DNA from: Clostridia bacterium
Lineage (GTDB): Bacteria > Bacillota > Clostridia > SK-Y3 > JACMMQ01
Direction of reading: 5' to 3'
Assembly: GCA_014378955.1 (NCBI GenBank)
Contig: JACMMQ010000001.1
Location: forward strand, 1-6,426
DNA: 6,426 nucleotides
Below are positions 1 to 5,894 of the stretch, in pieces; the stretch's first letter is position 1, and each line of letters opens with the position of its first letter. Below the pieces are notes generated by a model that did not search any database, was not told where the DNA came from, and was given only the letters and a program-made list of their open reading frames with translations. The position numbers and the translations under genes were made by a program.

Positions 1-34
1 ATATACATAAATAAATTTTTGGAGGTAACAAAAG

Positions 35-376
35 ATGGCAAAAGGTGGATTTCCTGGCATGGGTGGCGGCAACATGGCAAATCTCATGAAACAGGCACAA
101 AAAATGCAAAAAGACATGGAAAAGGTACAAGCGGAATTAGAGGAAAAGCAAGTGGAGGCGTCCGTTGGTGGCGGTGTTGTGACGGTGGTTGCGAGTGGTA
201 AAAAAGAGATTTTATCCATTGTGATCAAACCAGAAGCGGTAGACCCTGAAGACGTTGAAATGCTCCAAGACTTGGTATTGTCCGCAGTAAACGAAGCGAT
301 ACGCAAAGCAGATGAAATGGTCAATGGCGAAATGGGCAAGGTCACAGGCGGCATGAACATTCCGGGCTTATTTTAA
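35..376 (+). CDS. ybaB: YbaB/EbfC family nucleoid-associated protein
   Basis: A 113-residue protein of the YbaB/EbfC family: small dimeric DNA-binding proteins that coat the nucleoid and are linked to recombinational repair through their conserved neighbour recR. What is visible: a Gly/Met-rich N-terminus (residues 4-14), a long charged helix rich in Lys, Gln and Glu with [18 protein letters not shown] (18-35), a central beta region, a second acidic helix (about 72-95), and the family-typical C-terminus [10 protein letters not shown]. Length matches the family (about 100-115). The ATG at 35 is supported by GGAGG at 21-25 with a 9-base gap. The order ybaB-recR is classic; dnaX would be expected just upstream, but only 34 bases are present there and none of it is visible. 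An overlapping frame starting at position 19 is out of phase and not real. Family assignment is very secure; the exact role in this organism is inferred. Confidence 0.96.
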   Translation: MAKGGFPGMGGGNMANLMKQAQKMQKDMEKVQAELEEKQVEASVGGGVVTVVASGKKEILSIVIKPEAVDPEDVEMLQDLVLSAVNEAIRKADEMVNGEMGKVTGGMNIPGLF

Positions 377-401
377 AAGCTTTGAACACTCAGATTCAAT
401 A

Positions 402-428
402 AAGCAATCGCCAACTCGGCGATTGCTT
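402..428 (+). other. Intergenic 11-bp hairpin between ybaB and recR
   Basis: Positions 402-412 (AAGCAATCGCC) and 418-428 (GGCGATTGCTT) are perfect reverse complements around the 5-base loop AACTC. No T-tract follows (next bases CCAATCTAAC), so it is not a canonical intrinsic terminator on this strand. On the opposite strand the bases after the stem are only weakly T-rich. It could be a weak attenuator that lowers recR expression relative to ybaB, an mRNA-processing or stabilising hairpin, or a terminator with a degraded tail. The structure is certain in sequence; its function is inference. Confidence 0.6.
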
Positions 429-473
429 CCAATCTAACATCCAGCATCCAACATCAAAAAGAGGTGAAACACT

Positions 474-1073
474 GTGCAGTACTATGTTCCCCCTGTTGCA
501 CGATTGATTGAAGAGTTTGAAAAGCTGCCGGGCATCGGGCATAAGACCGCACAGCGATTAGCCTTTCACGTGTTAGCAATGACCAAGTCATCGGCACAGC
601 AAATGGCGAGTGCCATCATAGACGCCAAGGAAAAAATCATTACGTGTGCATGCTGTCAAAACTTGACCGATATTAGTCCGTGTAATATTTGTGGCGACAG
701 TCGTCGCAACCAAACCGTCATTTGCGTGGTGGAGTCACCCCGTGATGTGATTGCAATGGACAAAACAAGAGAATTTCACGGCACCTTTCATGTATTGCAC
801 GGCGCAATTTCGCCCATGGATGACATTGGACCTGACGACATTCGATTAAAGGAATTGCTCCATCGTGTGGCACAGTGCCCAATTGAAGAGGTGATTATGG
901 CGACTAACCCCAACATAGAGGGGGAAGCAACCGCCTTGTACATCGCCAAGCTTTTAAAGCCGTTCGGCATCAAGGTCACACGCCTAGCACACGGAATCCC
1001 TGTGGGGGGCGATTTGGAGTACGCTGATGAGGTGACTTTGACAAGGGCACTTGAAGGAAGACGTGAAATATAA
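474..1073 (+). CDS. recR: Recombination mediator protein RecR
   Basis: RecR, 199 residues, the usual length. With RecO and RecF it forms a DNA clamp that helps load RecA onto SSB-coated single-stranded gaps. Visible in order: N-terminal helix-hairpin-helix with [17 protein letters not shown] (18-34); a four-cysteine zinc finger C58xxC61...C70xxC73; a Toprim domain from about 81, with acidic E87 in VVESPRD and the block [19 protein letters not shown] (105-123); the segment [19 protein letters not shown]; and the conserved C-terminus [31 protein letters not shown] ending. All key residues are present, so it should be functional. The start is GTG at 474, preceded by GAGGTG at 461-466 with a 7-base gap; no better in-frame start is evident. 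It lies 97 bases after ybaB and is followed by a strong terminator, so it ends the ybaB-recR unit. Confidence 0.97.
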   Translation: MQYYVPPVARLIEEFEKLPGIGHKTAQRLAFHVLAMTKSSAQQMASAIIDAKEKIITCACCQNLTDISPCNICGDSRRNQTVICVVESPRDVIAMDKTREFHGTFHVLHGAISPMDDIGPDDIRLKELLHRVAQCPIEEVIMATNPNIEGEATALYIAKLLKPFGIKVTRLAHGIPVGGDLEYADEVTLTRALEGRREI

Positions 1074-1078
1074 TATTC

Positions 1079-1104
1079 AAAACCGCTAACCATGCGGTTT
1101 TTTT
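1079..1104 (+). terminator. Rho-independent terminator after recR
   Basis: An 8-bp stem AAAACCGC (1079-1086) / GCGGTTTT (1094-1101) with loop TAACCAT and a run of seven T at 1098-1104. It starts 5 bases after the recR stop codon. This is a canonical intrinsic terminator closing the ybaB-recR unit and separating it from the next operon. Confidence 0.85.
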
Positions 1105-1168
1105 CATATGTATTGTGAAATGCTTTAAATAGTCCCAAACCCCTAAAACGGCATATATTAATAAGTGG

Positions 1169-1191
1169 GAATGCTTTTTTTGATTGCATTC
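1169..1191. promoter_or_regulatory. Inverted repeat overlapping the -35 region (possible operator)
   Basis: GAATGC (1169-1174) and GCATTC (1186-1191) form a perfect 6-bp inverted repeat separated by 11 bases rich in T (seven T then GATT). The right half-site covers the proposed -35 hexamer at 1184-1189, where a dimeric repressor would block RNA polymerase. A similar half-site word, AATGCTTT, also occurs at 1119-1126 and 1170-1177. The repeat is seen directly; an operator role is inference, and no known regulator consensus is claimed. Confidence 0.35.
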
Positions 1192-1212
1192 TACTATTTG
1201 ATTTGATATAAT
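1184..1212 (+). promoter_or_regulatory. Sigma-A promoter (extended -10) for the DUF2156-degV-cob operon
   Basis: TATAAT at 1207-1212 matches the -10 consensus perfectly and is preceded by TGA, giving the extended -10 form TGnTATAAT. A weak -35, TTGCAT (1184-1189), lies at the ideal 17-base spacing. Transcription would start near 1219, leaving a short leader of about 25 bases before the ATG at 1244, with AGGAG (1233-1237) as ribosome binding site. The leader is too short for a riboswitch. It is the only clear promoter before the whole 1244-5008 gene set. Confidence 0.75.
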
Positions 1213-1243
1213 GGAAAAAATAACCACCACATAGGAGCACCTT

Positions 1244-2176
1244 ATGGAATTTCAAGAATTGACGATAGATTGCAAGGAACTTATACAAAAGCATTTAAGC
1301 TATCAGCAATATGGCGCAACTGATATGTCCTTTGCACATTTGTATGCGTGGCGAAACCGCTATAACATTCGTTTTGCCGTGGTGCATGACATGTGCTGTG
1401 TCGTTTTTTGTGACCCCTTTGAGCCTGTTGAAGGGCATATTTGTTGTATGCTTATGCCGTTTGGCGCAGGGGATTTGGGCGCTGCCATCACTAGCTGTCG
1501 CACCTATTTTGAGGGCATGGAGCAAACCTTTTGCATGAAGGGCTTGACCAACAACATGATTGCGGATATCAATGCAAGCTTGCCAGAACAATTTGACTAT
1601 ACAGCAATACGAGACACCTTTGACTATATCTATAGCATGGAAGATTTAATCAATCTAACAGGTAAAAAATACCATAGCAAGCGTAATTTTATCAATACCT
1701 TTCAAGCAAACTATGCCTATGAATATTTACCGTTGACCACGGCGTTGATTGATCCCTGCCTTGACATGCTTTATGCATGGGAAAAGGCAAAGCTAGCGGA
1801 TGAAAACATGTCAGAATACGACCGCAAGCTGTTGGCGTGGGAAACAGAAGCGATGGGGGAAATGCTTCAGCAGTTTGCACATTTTGGTGTAAAGGGCGGT
1901 GCGATTTTGGTGGAGGGCAAGGTCATTGCATTCACATTAGGCGAACAAATCACCAAAGACACCTGTCTCATTCATGCAGAAAAGGCGGACTATGCGTTCC
2001 GGGGCATTTATCCCATGATCAATCAAGCATTTTTGAAAAACACCTTTGCACATTTGAAATATGTCAACCGTGAAGAGGATGCAGGCATAGAGGGACTGCG
2101 TAAAGCAAAGCAGTCGTATTATCCTGTATTTTTATTAGAAAAAAGTATGGCAACCGTGAAAGGAGTGGCTTTGTAA
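1244..2176 (+). CDS. DUF2156 / phosphatidylglycerol lysyltransferase C-terminal-like domain protein
   Basis: A 310-residue soluble protein resembling the DUF2156 family, the double acyltransferase-like (GNAT-fold) domain that forms the catalytic half of MprF. MprF moves lysine or another amino acid from tRNA to phosphatidylglycerol. Visible signatures: TGKKYHSKRNFINTF (139-153), the HAEKA block (H244, E246, K247) and YVNREEDAGIEGLRKAKQSY (273-292), the classic C-terminal stretch of the family. No transmembrane segments are present, so the flippase half of MprF is absent and the substrate of this stand-alone form is unknown. Cysteines are frequent in the N-terminal half, including pairs C51-C52 and C67-C68. 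The start ATG at 1244 is fixed by AGGAG ending 6 bases upstream. It is the first gene of the operon and its stop overlaps the degV start by one base, indicating translational coupling. Family call is solid; enzyme activity is unproven. Confidence 0.85.
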   Translation: MEFQELTIDCKELIQKHLSYQQYGATDMSFAHLYAWRNRYNIRFAVVHDMCCVVFCDPFEPVEGHICCMLMPFGAGDLGAAITSCRTYFEGMEQTFCMKGLTNNMIADINASLPEQFDYTAIRDTFDYIYSMEDLINLTGKKYHSKRNFINTFQANYAYEYLPLTTALIDPCLDMLYAWEKAKLADENMSEYDRKLLAWETEAMGEMLQQFAHFGVKGGAILVEGKVIAFTLGEQITKDTCLIHAEKADYAFRGIYPMINQAFLKNTFAHLKYVNREEDAGIEGLRKAKQSYYPVFLLEKSMATVKGVAL

Positions 2177-3009
2177 TGGCAATTAAAATCGTCGTGGATA
2201 GTGCTTGTGATTGTGACCAAGCGATTGTAAAAAAACTTAACATGGTGGTTGCGCCACTTTCTGTAACCTTAGACGATACGGTGTATGTGGATGATGCCAG
2301 CTTAGATTTTGAGGCATATTCGGCACATATGAAAAGCTGCAAGTCCTTTAAAACCGCTTGCCCATCTCCGCAGCAATATATGGATGTGTTTACGGGGGAT
2401 GACGATATTTTGGTGGTGCCAATTTCCGAGCCGCTTAGTGGCTCTTATCAAAGTGCGATGGTTGCAAGGGCAATGGTGCTAGAGCAACATCCGGAAAAAT
2501 GCATCCATGTTTTTAGCTCATGCACGGCGGTGACTGGACAATTGGTATTGGCGATAAAAATTCATGAGCTGTCACAGCAGGGTAAAAGCACGCAAGAAAT
2601 TATAGAAGAAATTGAAAAGGCTAAAAAACATATTACGCTTTATTTTATGCTAGAATCGCTCGATTATTTGGCAAAGGGCGGACGGGTCAGTCCATTTGTC
2701 GCAAAGGCGGCTTCTATGCTCCACGTGCGCTGTATCATGCTTGCTAACGATATGGGCAAGATTGAAATGGCAGAAAAAATGATTGGTGAGAAAAAAGCGC
2801 TCAAGCGCATTGCAGCTATTTTAGCACAAAAAGGAGAACAGTTGGCTGAAAAAACCCTGTGCATTTCACATTGTCAGGCGCTTGATAAGGTGCAGGCGGT
2901 GTTAGCAGAGCTTAAAACCATGTGTAGCTTTAAGGAGATTTTGGTTTTTGAAACAGGTGGCTTGTCATCGATATATGCGAATGTTGGGGGTATCATCATC
3001 GCATATTAG
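2176..3009 (+). CDS. DegV family protein (probable fatty-acid-binding protein)
   Basis: A 277-residue DegV-family protein, normal length. DegV/FakB proteins bind a single fatty acid and, in FakAB systems, present it to the kinase FakA for phosphorylation and entry into phospholipid synthesis. Visible: N-terminal VVDSACD (6-12), the KTACPSP block (59-65), the lipid-site motif ISEPLSGSYQSA (83-94), and LESLDYLAKGGRVSP (159-173) with the family-typical GGR. The start ATG at 2176 shares one base with the previous stop (TAATG), with AGGAG at 2161-2165 as ribosome binding site inside the upstream gene. No FakA is visible in the window, so a kinase partner, if any, is elsewhere. Being coupled to a DUF2156 protein hints at a shared lipid-related task, but that is inference. 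Several DegV paralogues usually exist per genome, so no fakB symbol is assigned. Confidence 0.92.
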   Translation: MAIKIVVDSACDCDQAIVKKLNMVVAPLSVTLDDTVYVDDASLDFEAYSAHMKSCKSFKTACPSPQQYMDVFTGDDDILVVPISEPLSGSYQSAMVARAMVLEQHPEKCIHVFSSCTAVTGQLVLAIKIHELSQQGKSTQEIIEEIEKAKKHITLYFMLESLDYLAKGGRVSPFVAKAASMLHVRCIMLANDMGKIEMAEKMIGEKKALKRIAAILAQKGEQLAEKTLCISHCQALDKVQAVLAELKTMCSFKEILVFETGGLSSIYANVGGIIIAY

Positions 3010-3018
3010 GACGGAGGA

Positions 3019-3115
3019 ATGAGCATGGCTCAAATGGCTTTGAACTGCATTAAAAGGACAAGCGTTAGCGGATAAAATTGGTGCGAGTTTGCAGTATAAA
3101 AGGGGTGAAGCGTAA
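3019..3115 (+). pseudogene. Short broken reading frame between degV and cobU (gene remnant or frameshifted mini-gene)
   Basis: A good ribosome binding site (GGAGG, 3013-3017) stands before ATG codons at 3019 and 3025. The better-spaced 3025 start (7-base gap) gives only 16 residues, MAQMALNCIKRTSVSG, stopping at 3073-3075. A second frame, open from 3044, encodes a natural-looking tail of 23 residues: TALKGQALADKIG (3044-3082), then ASLQYKRGEA, with stop TAA at 3113-3115. That stop overlaps the cobU ATG by one base, exactly like the DUF2156-degV junction. Removing one base from the AAAA at 3052-3055 would join the two frames into about 29 residues. This suggests a gene collapsed by internal deletion plus a frameshift, leaving its start signals and its coupled end. 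I do not recognise the product. It could also be two unrelated fragments, an 16-18 residue leader peptide, or a sequencing error. Confidence 0.4.
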
Positions 3116-3669
3116 TGGCGAAATTCATAATGGTCACAGGTGGCGCGAGAAGCGGCAAAAGTAGGCACGCTGAGCTATTGACGATGGCATTGGGCGAAAA
3201 AAATGCATACATCGCGACGGCATTGTGCGTTGATGATGAAATGCAAATGCGTGTCAATTGGCATCAGGAAAGACGGCCGAAGGAATGGCACACCATCGAG
3301 ACATACCGTGATTTTCATAAGCATATAAAGCCACACACATACGATTGCATCATGCTTGATTGTGTAACGGTGATGCTTTCTAACCTTATTTTTGAATACA
3401 CACATATCGATTGGGATACGGTTTCAACCGATATGCTTCAAGGCATTGAGCAAGAGGCGTTGCTGCACATTGAAAAGCTCGTGCTTTTTGCTAAACAAAG
3501 TACATGCCCTGTGGTGGTGGTCACCAATGAGGTGGGCATGGGGGTTGTGCCTGAAAATCGCTTGGCACGTTTCTTTCGTGACGTACAAGGAAAGGCAAAC
3601 CAAATCATGGCACGAGATGCGGATGATGTGTATTTTGTCGTTTCTGGCATCCCAATGAAAATAAAGTGA
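3115..3669 (+). CDS. cobU: Bifunctional adenosylcobinamide kinase / adenosylcobinamide-phosphate guanylyltransferase
   Basis: CobU, 184 residues, the usual size. It phosphorylates adenosylcobinamide and then transfers GMP from GTP to make adenosylcobinamide-GDP, the activated corrin for nucleotide-loop assembly. Visible: the P-loop GGARSGKS (9-16) followed by RHAE; ATALCVDDEMQMRV (34-47); H50 in WHQERRPKEWHTIE, aligned with the histidine that carries the GMP intermediate in Salmonella CobU (His46); the block LDCVTVMLSNLIFE; and TNEVGMGVVPENRLARFFRD, the strongly conserved C-terminal signature. All catalytic elements are present. The start ATG at 3115 is preceded by AGGGGTG (3101-3107) and overlaps a stop codon by one base. 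cobS begins 10 bases after its end, so the two are cotranscribed. Confidence 0.97.
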   Translation: MAKFIMVTGGARSGKSRHAELLTMALGEKNAYIATALCVDDEMQMRVNWHQERRPKEWHTIETYRDFHKHIKPHTYDCIMLDCVTVMLSNLIFEYTHIDWDTVSTDMLQGIEQEALLHIEKLVLFAKQSTCPVVVVTNEVGMGVVPENRLARFFRDVQGKANQIMARDADDVYFVVSGIPMKIK

Positions 3670-3679
3670 GGACAGGGCA

Positions 3680-4420
3680 TTGAAAAAAATATTACTCATG
3701 ATAGGCTTTTTTACAATCATCCCAATGCCACAGTATACTGACGTCACGCAAGAAGAATTTGGCAAGGCACTCGGGCTTGCACCGCTTGTGGGGGGCTTGC
3801 TTGGGGGTATATTGGCGCTTATTTATTGGGCAATAAGCTTTTTTTTTCCACAAACCCTTGCGATTTTGCTTATAGTTATTGCATACATCATATTAACGGG
3901 TGGTTTGCATTTAGATGGGCTGGGGGATACTTTTGATGGGTTGTTTTCCAATCGGACGAAGGAAAGAATGCTCGAAATTATGCGTGACAGTCGCTTAGGC
4001 ACCAATGCGGTGTTGGCGATTTTTTGTGTGTTATTGGTGGACTATGTTGCGCTTTCCGCTTTGCCACGTGAAAAGGTGGTAGCGTGTGTGGCGCTATTCC
4101 CCGTGCTTGGACGATTGGGGTCGGTTTCATCCGCTGGCTTATCCACGTACGCACGTGCTGGCGAGGGCTTGGGCAAAGCGTTTATTGATTTTTGTGGTTT
4201 AAAAGAAATAGTTATTGGGCTAGTAATCACGCTTGTTTTTACGATGCTGTTATTCGGGGGCATAGGGCTATTATTGCCAGCTTTTGTGTTGCTATTTTGC
4301 TTGGTTTTTATCCATTGGGTAACGGCGAAAATAGGGGGCATGACGGGCGACACGTGTGGTGCCGCTTGTGAATTAACGCAAATGTTTTCACTGCTTCTAG
4401 CAGTTTTGCTATTCAAATAA
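3680..4420 (+). CDS. cobS: Adenosylcobinamide-GDP ribazoletransferase (cobalamin synthase)
   Basis: CobS, 246 residues, a polytopic membrane enzyme that condenses adenosylcobinamide-GDP with alpha-ribazole or its phosphate to give cobalamin or cobalamin phosphate. Visible: hydrophobic N-terminus GFFTIIPMP (9-17), several membrane segments (about 33-72 and in the C-terminal half), the Asp-rich metal and substrate motif GGLHLDGLGDTFDGLFS (74-90, D79, D83, D86), RDSRLGTNA (102-110), and the C-terminal MTGDTCGAACELTQ (221-234). The start is a TTG at 3680, chosen because GAGGA (3668-3672) lies 7 bases upstream and the resulting N-terminus is typical. The non-ATG start may keep levels of this membrane protein low. 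It sits between cobU and the phosphatase, 10 and 15 bases apart. Confidence 0.96.
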   Translation: MKKILLMIGFFTIIPMPQYTDVTQEEFGKALGLAPLVGGLLGGILALIYWAISFFFPQTLAILLIVIAYIILTGGLHLDGLGDTFDGLFSNRTKERMLEIMRDSRLGTNAVLAIFCVLLVDYVALSALPREKVVACVALFPVLGRLGSVSSAGLSTYARAGEGLGKAFIDFCGLKEIVIGLVITLVFTMLLFGGIGLLLPAFVLLFCLVFIHWVTAKIGGMTGDTCGAACELTQMFSLLLAVLLFK

Positions 4421-4435
4421 GATTGGGGAATGCAC

Positions 4436-5008
4436 ATGCTTCATTTATACTTGATACGTCATGGCGAAACGGACAGCAACATAGCCGCTAGGCATCTTGG
4501 GCATACGGACATTGCAATGAATGACACAGGACAAAGCCAGGTGGCGAAGCTTAAGCAGTATTTTAAAGATATTCCACTTGATGCCATTTATGTCAGTGAT
4601 TTGAAGCGCACGGTAGACACCGCCAGACAGCTTGGCGAGCTATTCGTCCTCACGCCAAAGCTCAGAGAGCGCAATTTTGGTATTTTTGAGGATTTGACGT
4701 TTGCGGAAATAGTGGCACAATACCCTGACCTGCAAAAACAGTGGCAAGCGGATTGGATAGACTATGTTATACCGCATGGAGAAAGTGCAAGGACGGTTTT
4801 CGACCGCAATGCGCAGGCGGTAGCGGACATACTTGCAAAGCATCAAACAGGACATGTCGCCGTGGTCACACATTTGGGCGTAATACGCAATGTATTAGCG
4901 TATTTATGTGAAATGCCAATCGCTGGTGCTTGGCATTTTCGGGTTGAAAATGCATCTGTGACACGCGTAGATATACAAGATGGATACGCTGTGTTACAAT
5001 TTCAATAA
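4436..5008 (+). CDS. cobC: Histidine phosphatase family protein, probable alpha-ribazole phosphatase
   Basis: A 190-residue cytoplasmic member of the phosphoglycerate-mutase-like histidine phosphatases. Catalytic features are complete: RHGET with phospho-accepting H9, R58 in SDLKRTVDTA, the acid/base E78 in LRERNFGIFE, PHGES (113-117), and the second histidine H146 in VVTHLGVIRNVL. In a cobU-cobS operon the likely substrate is alpha-ribazole 5'-phosphate or adenosylcobalamin 5'-phosphate, the last step of nucleotide-loop assembly. The fold alone cannot prove this, since related enzymes act on other phosphoesters. Two ATGs compete: 4430 lies only one base after the GGGG ribosome binding element (4425-4428), whereas 4436 has a 7-base gap and starts directly with the first beta strand, so 4436 is preferred; 4430 would add two residues. 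It is the last gene of the operon. Confidence 0.88.
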   Translation: MLHLYLIRHGETDSNIAARHLGHTDIAMNDTGQSQVAKLKQYFKDIPLDAIYVSDLKRTVDTARQLGELFVLTPKLRERNFGIFEDLTFAEIVAQYPDLQKQWQADWIDYVIPHGESARTVFDRNAQAVADILAKHQTGHVAVVTHLGVIRNVLAYLCEMPIAGAWHFRVENASVTRVDIQDGYAVLQFQ

Positions 5009-5016
5009 ATTTACAA

Positions 5017-5032
5017 AAAACGCTTCCGTTTT
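5017..5032 (+). terminator. Weak possible terminator after cobC
   Basis: AAAACG (5017-5022) pairs with CGTTTT (5027-5032) around loop CTTC, 9 bases after the cobC stop. The stem is short and the Ts lie inside the stem, so termination would be inefficient. The element also overlaps the proposed -35 of the next promoter. Some read-through from the cob operon into dedA is therefore likely. Confidence 0.3.
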
Positions 5033-5052
5033 GGTGTATTATGGTATATAAT
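5024..5052 (+). promoter_or_regulatory. Probable sigma-A promoter for the DedA gene
   Basis: A perfect -10, TATAAT (5047-5052), is clear. At 17-base spacing the -35 is only TTCCGT (5024-5029), a weak match, and there is no extended -10 TG. Transcription would start near 5059, giving a leader of about 70 bases to the ATG at 5130. The 120-base gap from cobC, unlike the 10-15 base gaps before it, also suggests a new transcription start. Confidence 0.5.
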
Positions 5053-5129
5053 GTCAAAGATAATGAATAGCTATCACACAGTTTGATGCAGTCATTATAC
5101 AAGAATAAGCAGATATAAGGGGAGAATAT

Positions 5130-5771
5130 ATGGACATTTTGCAAGCGTTAATGCATATCAATGAGTTAGTGGGTGACATATTTTCAAAATATCCATCATG
5201 GAGCTATTTAATTCTTTTTGCAGTGATTTTTGCTGAAACTGGTCTTGTCGTTACACCTTTTCTACCTGGGGACTCCTTGATTTTTGCAGCAGCTACATTG
5301 GCGACTGATGGCAATCCAAACATCTATATGCTATGTTTTGTCATGATGACAGCGGCAATTTTGGGGAATATGGTGAATTATCAGGTAGGTTATTTCTTAG
5401 GGCCTAAAGTATTTCATAAGCCCAATGCTAAAATTTTGAAAAAAGAATATTTAGATAAAACACAACACTATTTTGAAAAGCATGGTGGCTCTACCATTAT
5501 CTTAGCACGCTTTATCCCAATCGTACGCACCTTTGCGCCGCTCGTGGCGGGTATTGGACGTATGAATTACTGGCATTTTACCATTTACAATGTCGTTGGA
5601 AGCGTGGCGTGGGTCGGAAGCTTTGGATTGCTTGGTTTTTGGTTTGGAAAAGCACCGTTTGTTGAGGAGCATTTCACGGTTGTGGTCATAGCGGTTATCT
5701 TTATTTCGCTATTGCCGGGTATTTATGGCTATTTAAGCATGAAAATGAAATCTAAACATAGTGATTCATAA
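5130..5771 (+). CDS. DedA family integral membrane protein
   Basis: A 213-residue DedA-superfamily (SNARE-associated PF09335, VTT-type) inner-membrane protein. Members help keep the proton motive force and envelope intact, and some flip undecaprenyl phosphate or phosphatidylethanolamine across the membrane. Visible: a membrane/re-entrant segment at 26-56 containing E36 and FLPGDSLIF (D48), a second hydrophobic stretch at 65-90, the amphipathic signature ARFIPIVRTFAPLVAGIGRM (126-145), and C-terminal helices at about 150-172 and 183-204. E36, D48, R127 and R133 match, at a constant offset of three, the acidic pair and arginines known to be essential in E. coli YqjA/YghB (E39, D51, R130, R136), so it is probably active. 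The ATG at 5130 is preceded by AGGGGAG (5118-5124). Which lipid it handles cannot be told from sequence. Confidence 0.95.
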   Translation: MDILQALMHINELVGDIFSKYPSWSYLILFAVIFAETGLVVTPFLPGDSLIFAAATLATDGNPNIYMLCFVMMTAAILGNMVNYQVGYFLGPKVFHKPNAKILKKEYLDKTQHYFEKHGGSTIILARFIPIVRTFAPLVAGIGRMNYWHFTIYNVVGSVAWVGSFGLLGFWFGKAPFVEEHFTVVVIAVIFISLLPGIYGYLSMKMKSKHSDS

Positions 5772-5796
5772 TAATTCATATGATGCACAGCATGGC

Positions 5797-5825
5797 TTGA
5801 CGATATTTTTTAATATTTATGGAAT
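5797..5825 (+). promoter_or_regulatory. Possible promoter upstream of the DUF1540 gene
   Basis: TTGACG (5797-5802) is a five-of-six match to the -35 consensus. At 17-base spacing stands TGGAAT (5820-5825), a four-of-six -10 that lacks the important second A. Alternatively CATAAT (5834-5839) could be the -10 of this or another sigma factor, starting transcription near 5846. The short gap after dedA (123 bases) and no clear dedA terminator also allow read-through. Low confidence in the exact site. Confidence 0.3.
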
Positions 5826-5845
5826 GCATCGGTCATAATAATGGG

Positions 5846-5868
5846 GAATAGAAATTGTTTTTCTATTC
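5846..5868 (+). promoter_or_regulatory. Leader hairpin upstream of the DUF1540 gene
   Basis: GAATAGAAA (5846-5854) and TTTCTATTC (5860-5868) form a perfect 9-bp stem with loop TTGTT, ending 12 bases before the AGGTGG ribosome binding site. No T-tract follows, so it is not a terminator. It could stabilise the 5' end of the mRNA, especially if transcription starts near 5846, or act in translational control. The structure is seen; the role is inference. Confidence 0.5.
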
Positions 5869-5894
5869 ACATTATGATGAAGGTGGTGAACACA

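Noticed and set aside
19..201. Alternative + strand frame at the start of ybaB
   Set aside because: It is out of phase with ybaB, begins within its ribosome binding region and gives a Trp/Gly/His-rich sequence without family resemblance.
1105..1243. Cobalamin riboswitch upstream of the cob-containing operon
   Set aside because: No B12-box-like sequence is visible, and the predicted transcript leader is only about 25 bases long.
788..1294. Long minus-strand open frame (168 codons) antisense to recR and extending into the next spacer
   Set aside because: It lies mostly over the secure recR gene, crosses the terminator and promoter region, shows no recognisable family motif and has no convincing ribosome binding site. 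It is a shadow frame.
5031..5042. Alternative promoter before dedA using TATTAT at 5037-5042
   Set aside because: No matching -35 at a workable distance; TATAAT at 5047-5052 is the better -10.
5841..5894. Upstream in-frame ATG extending the DUF1540 protein by 18 residues
   Set aside because: No ribosome binding site precedes 5841, the extension would be read through the leader hairpin, and AGGTGG is correctly placed for 5895.
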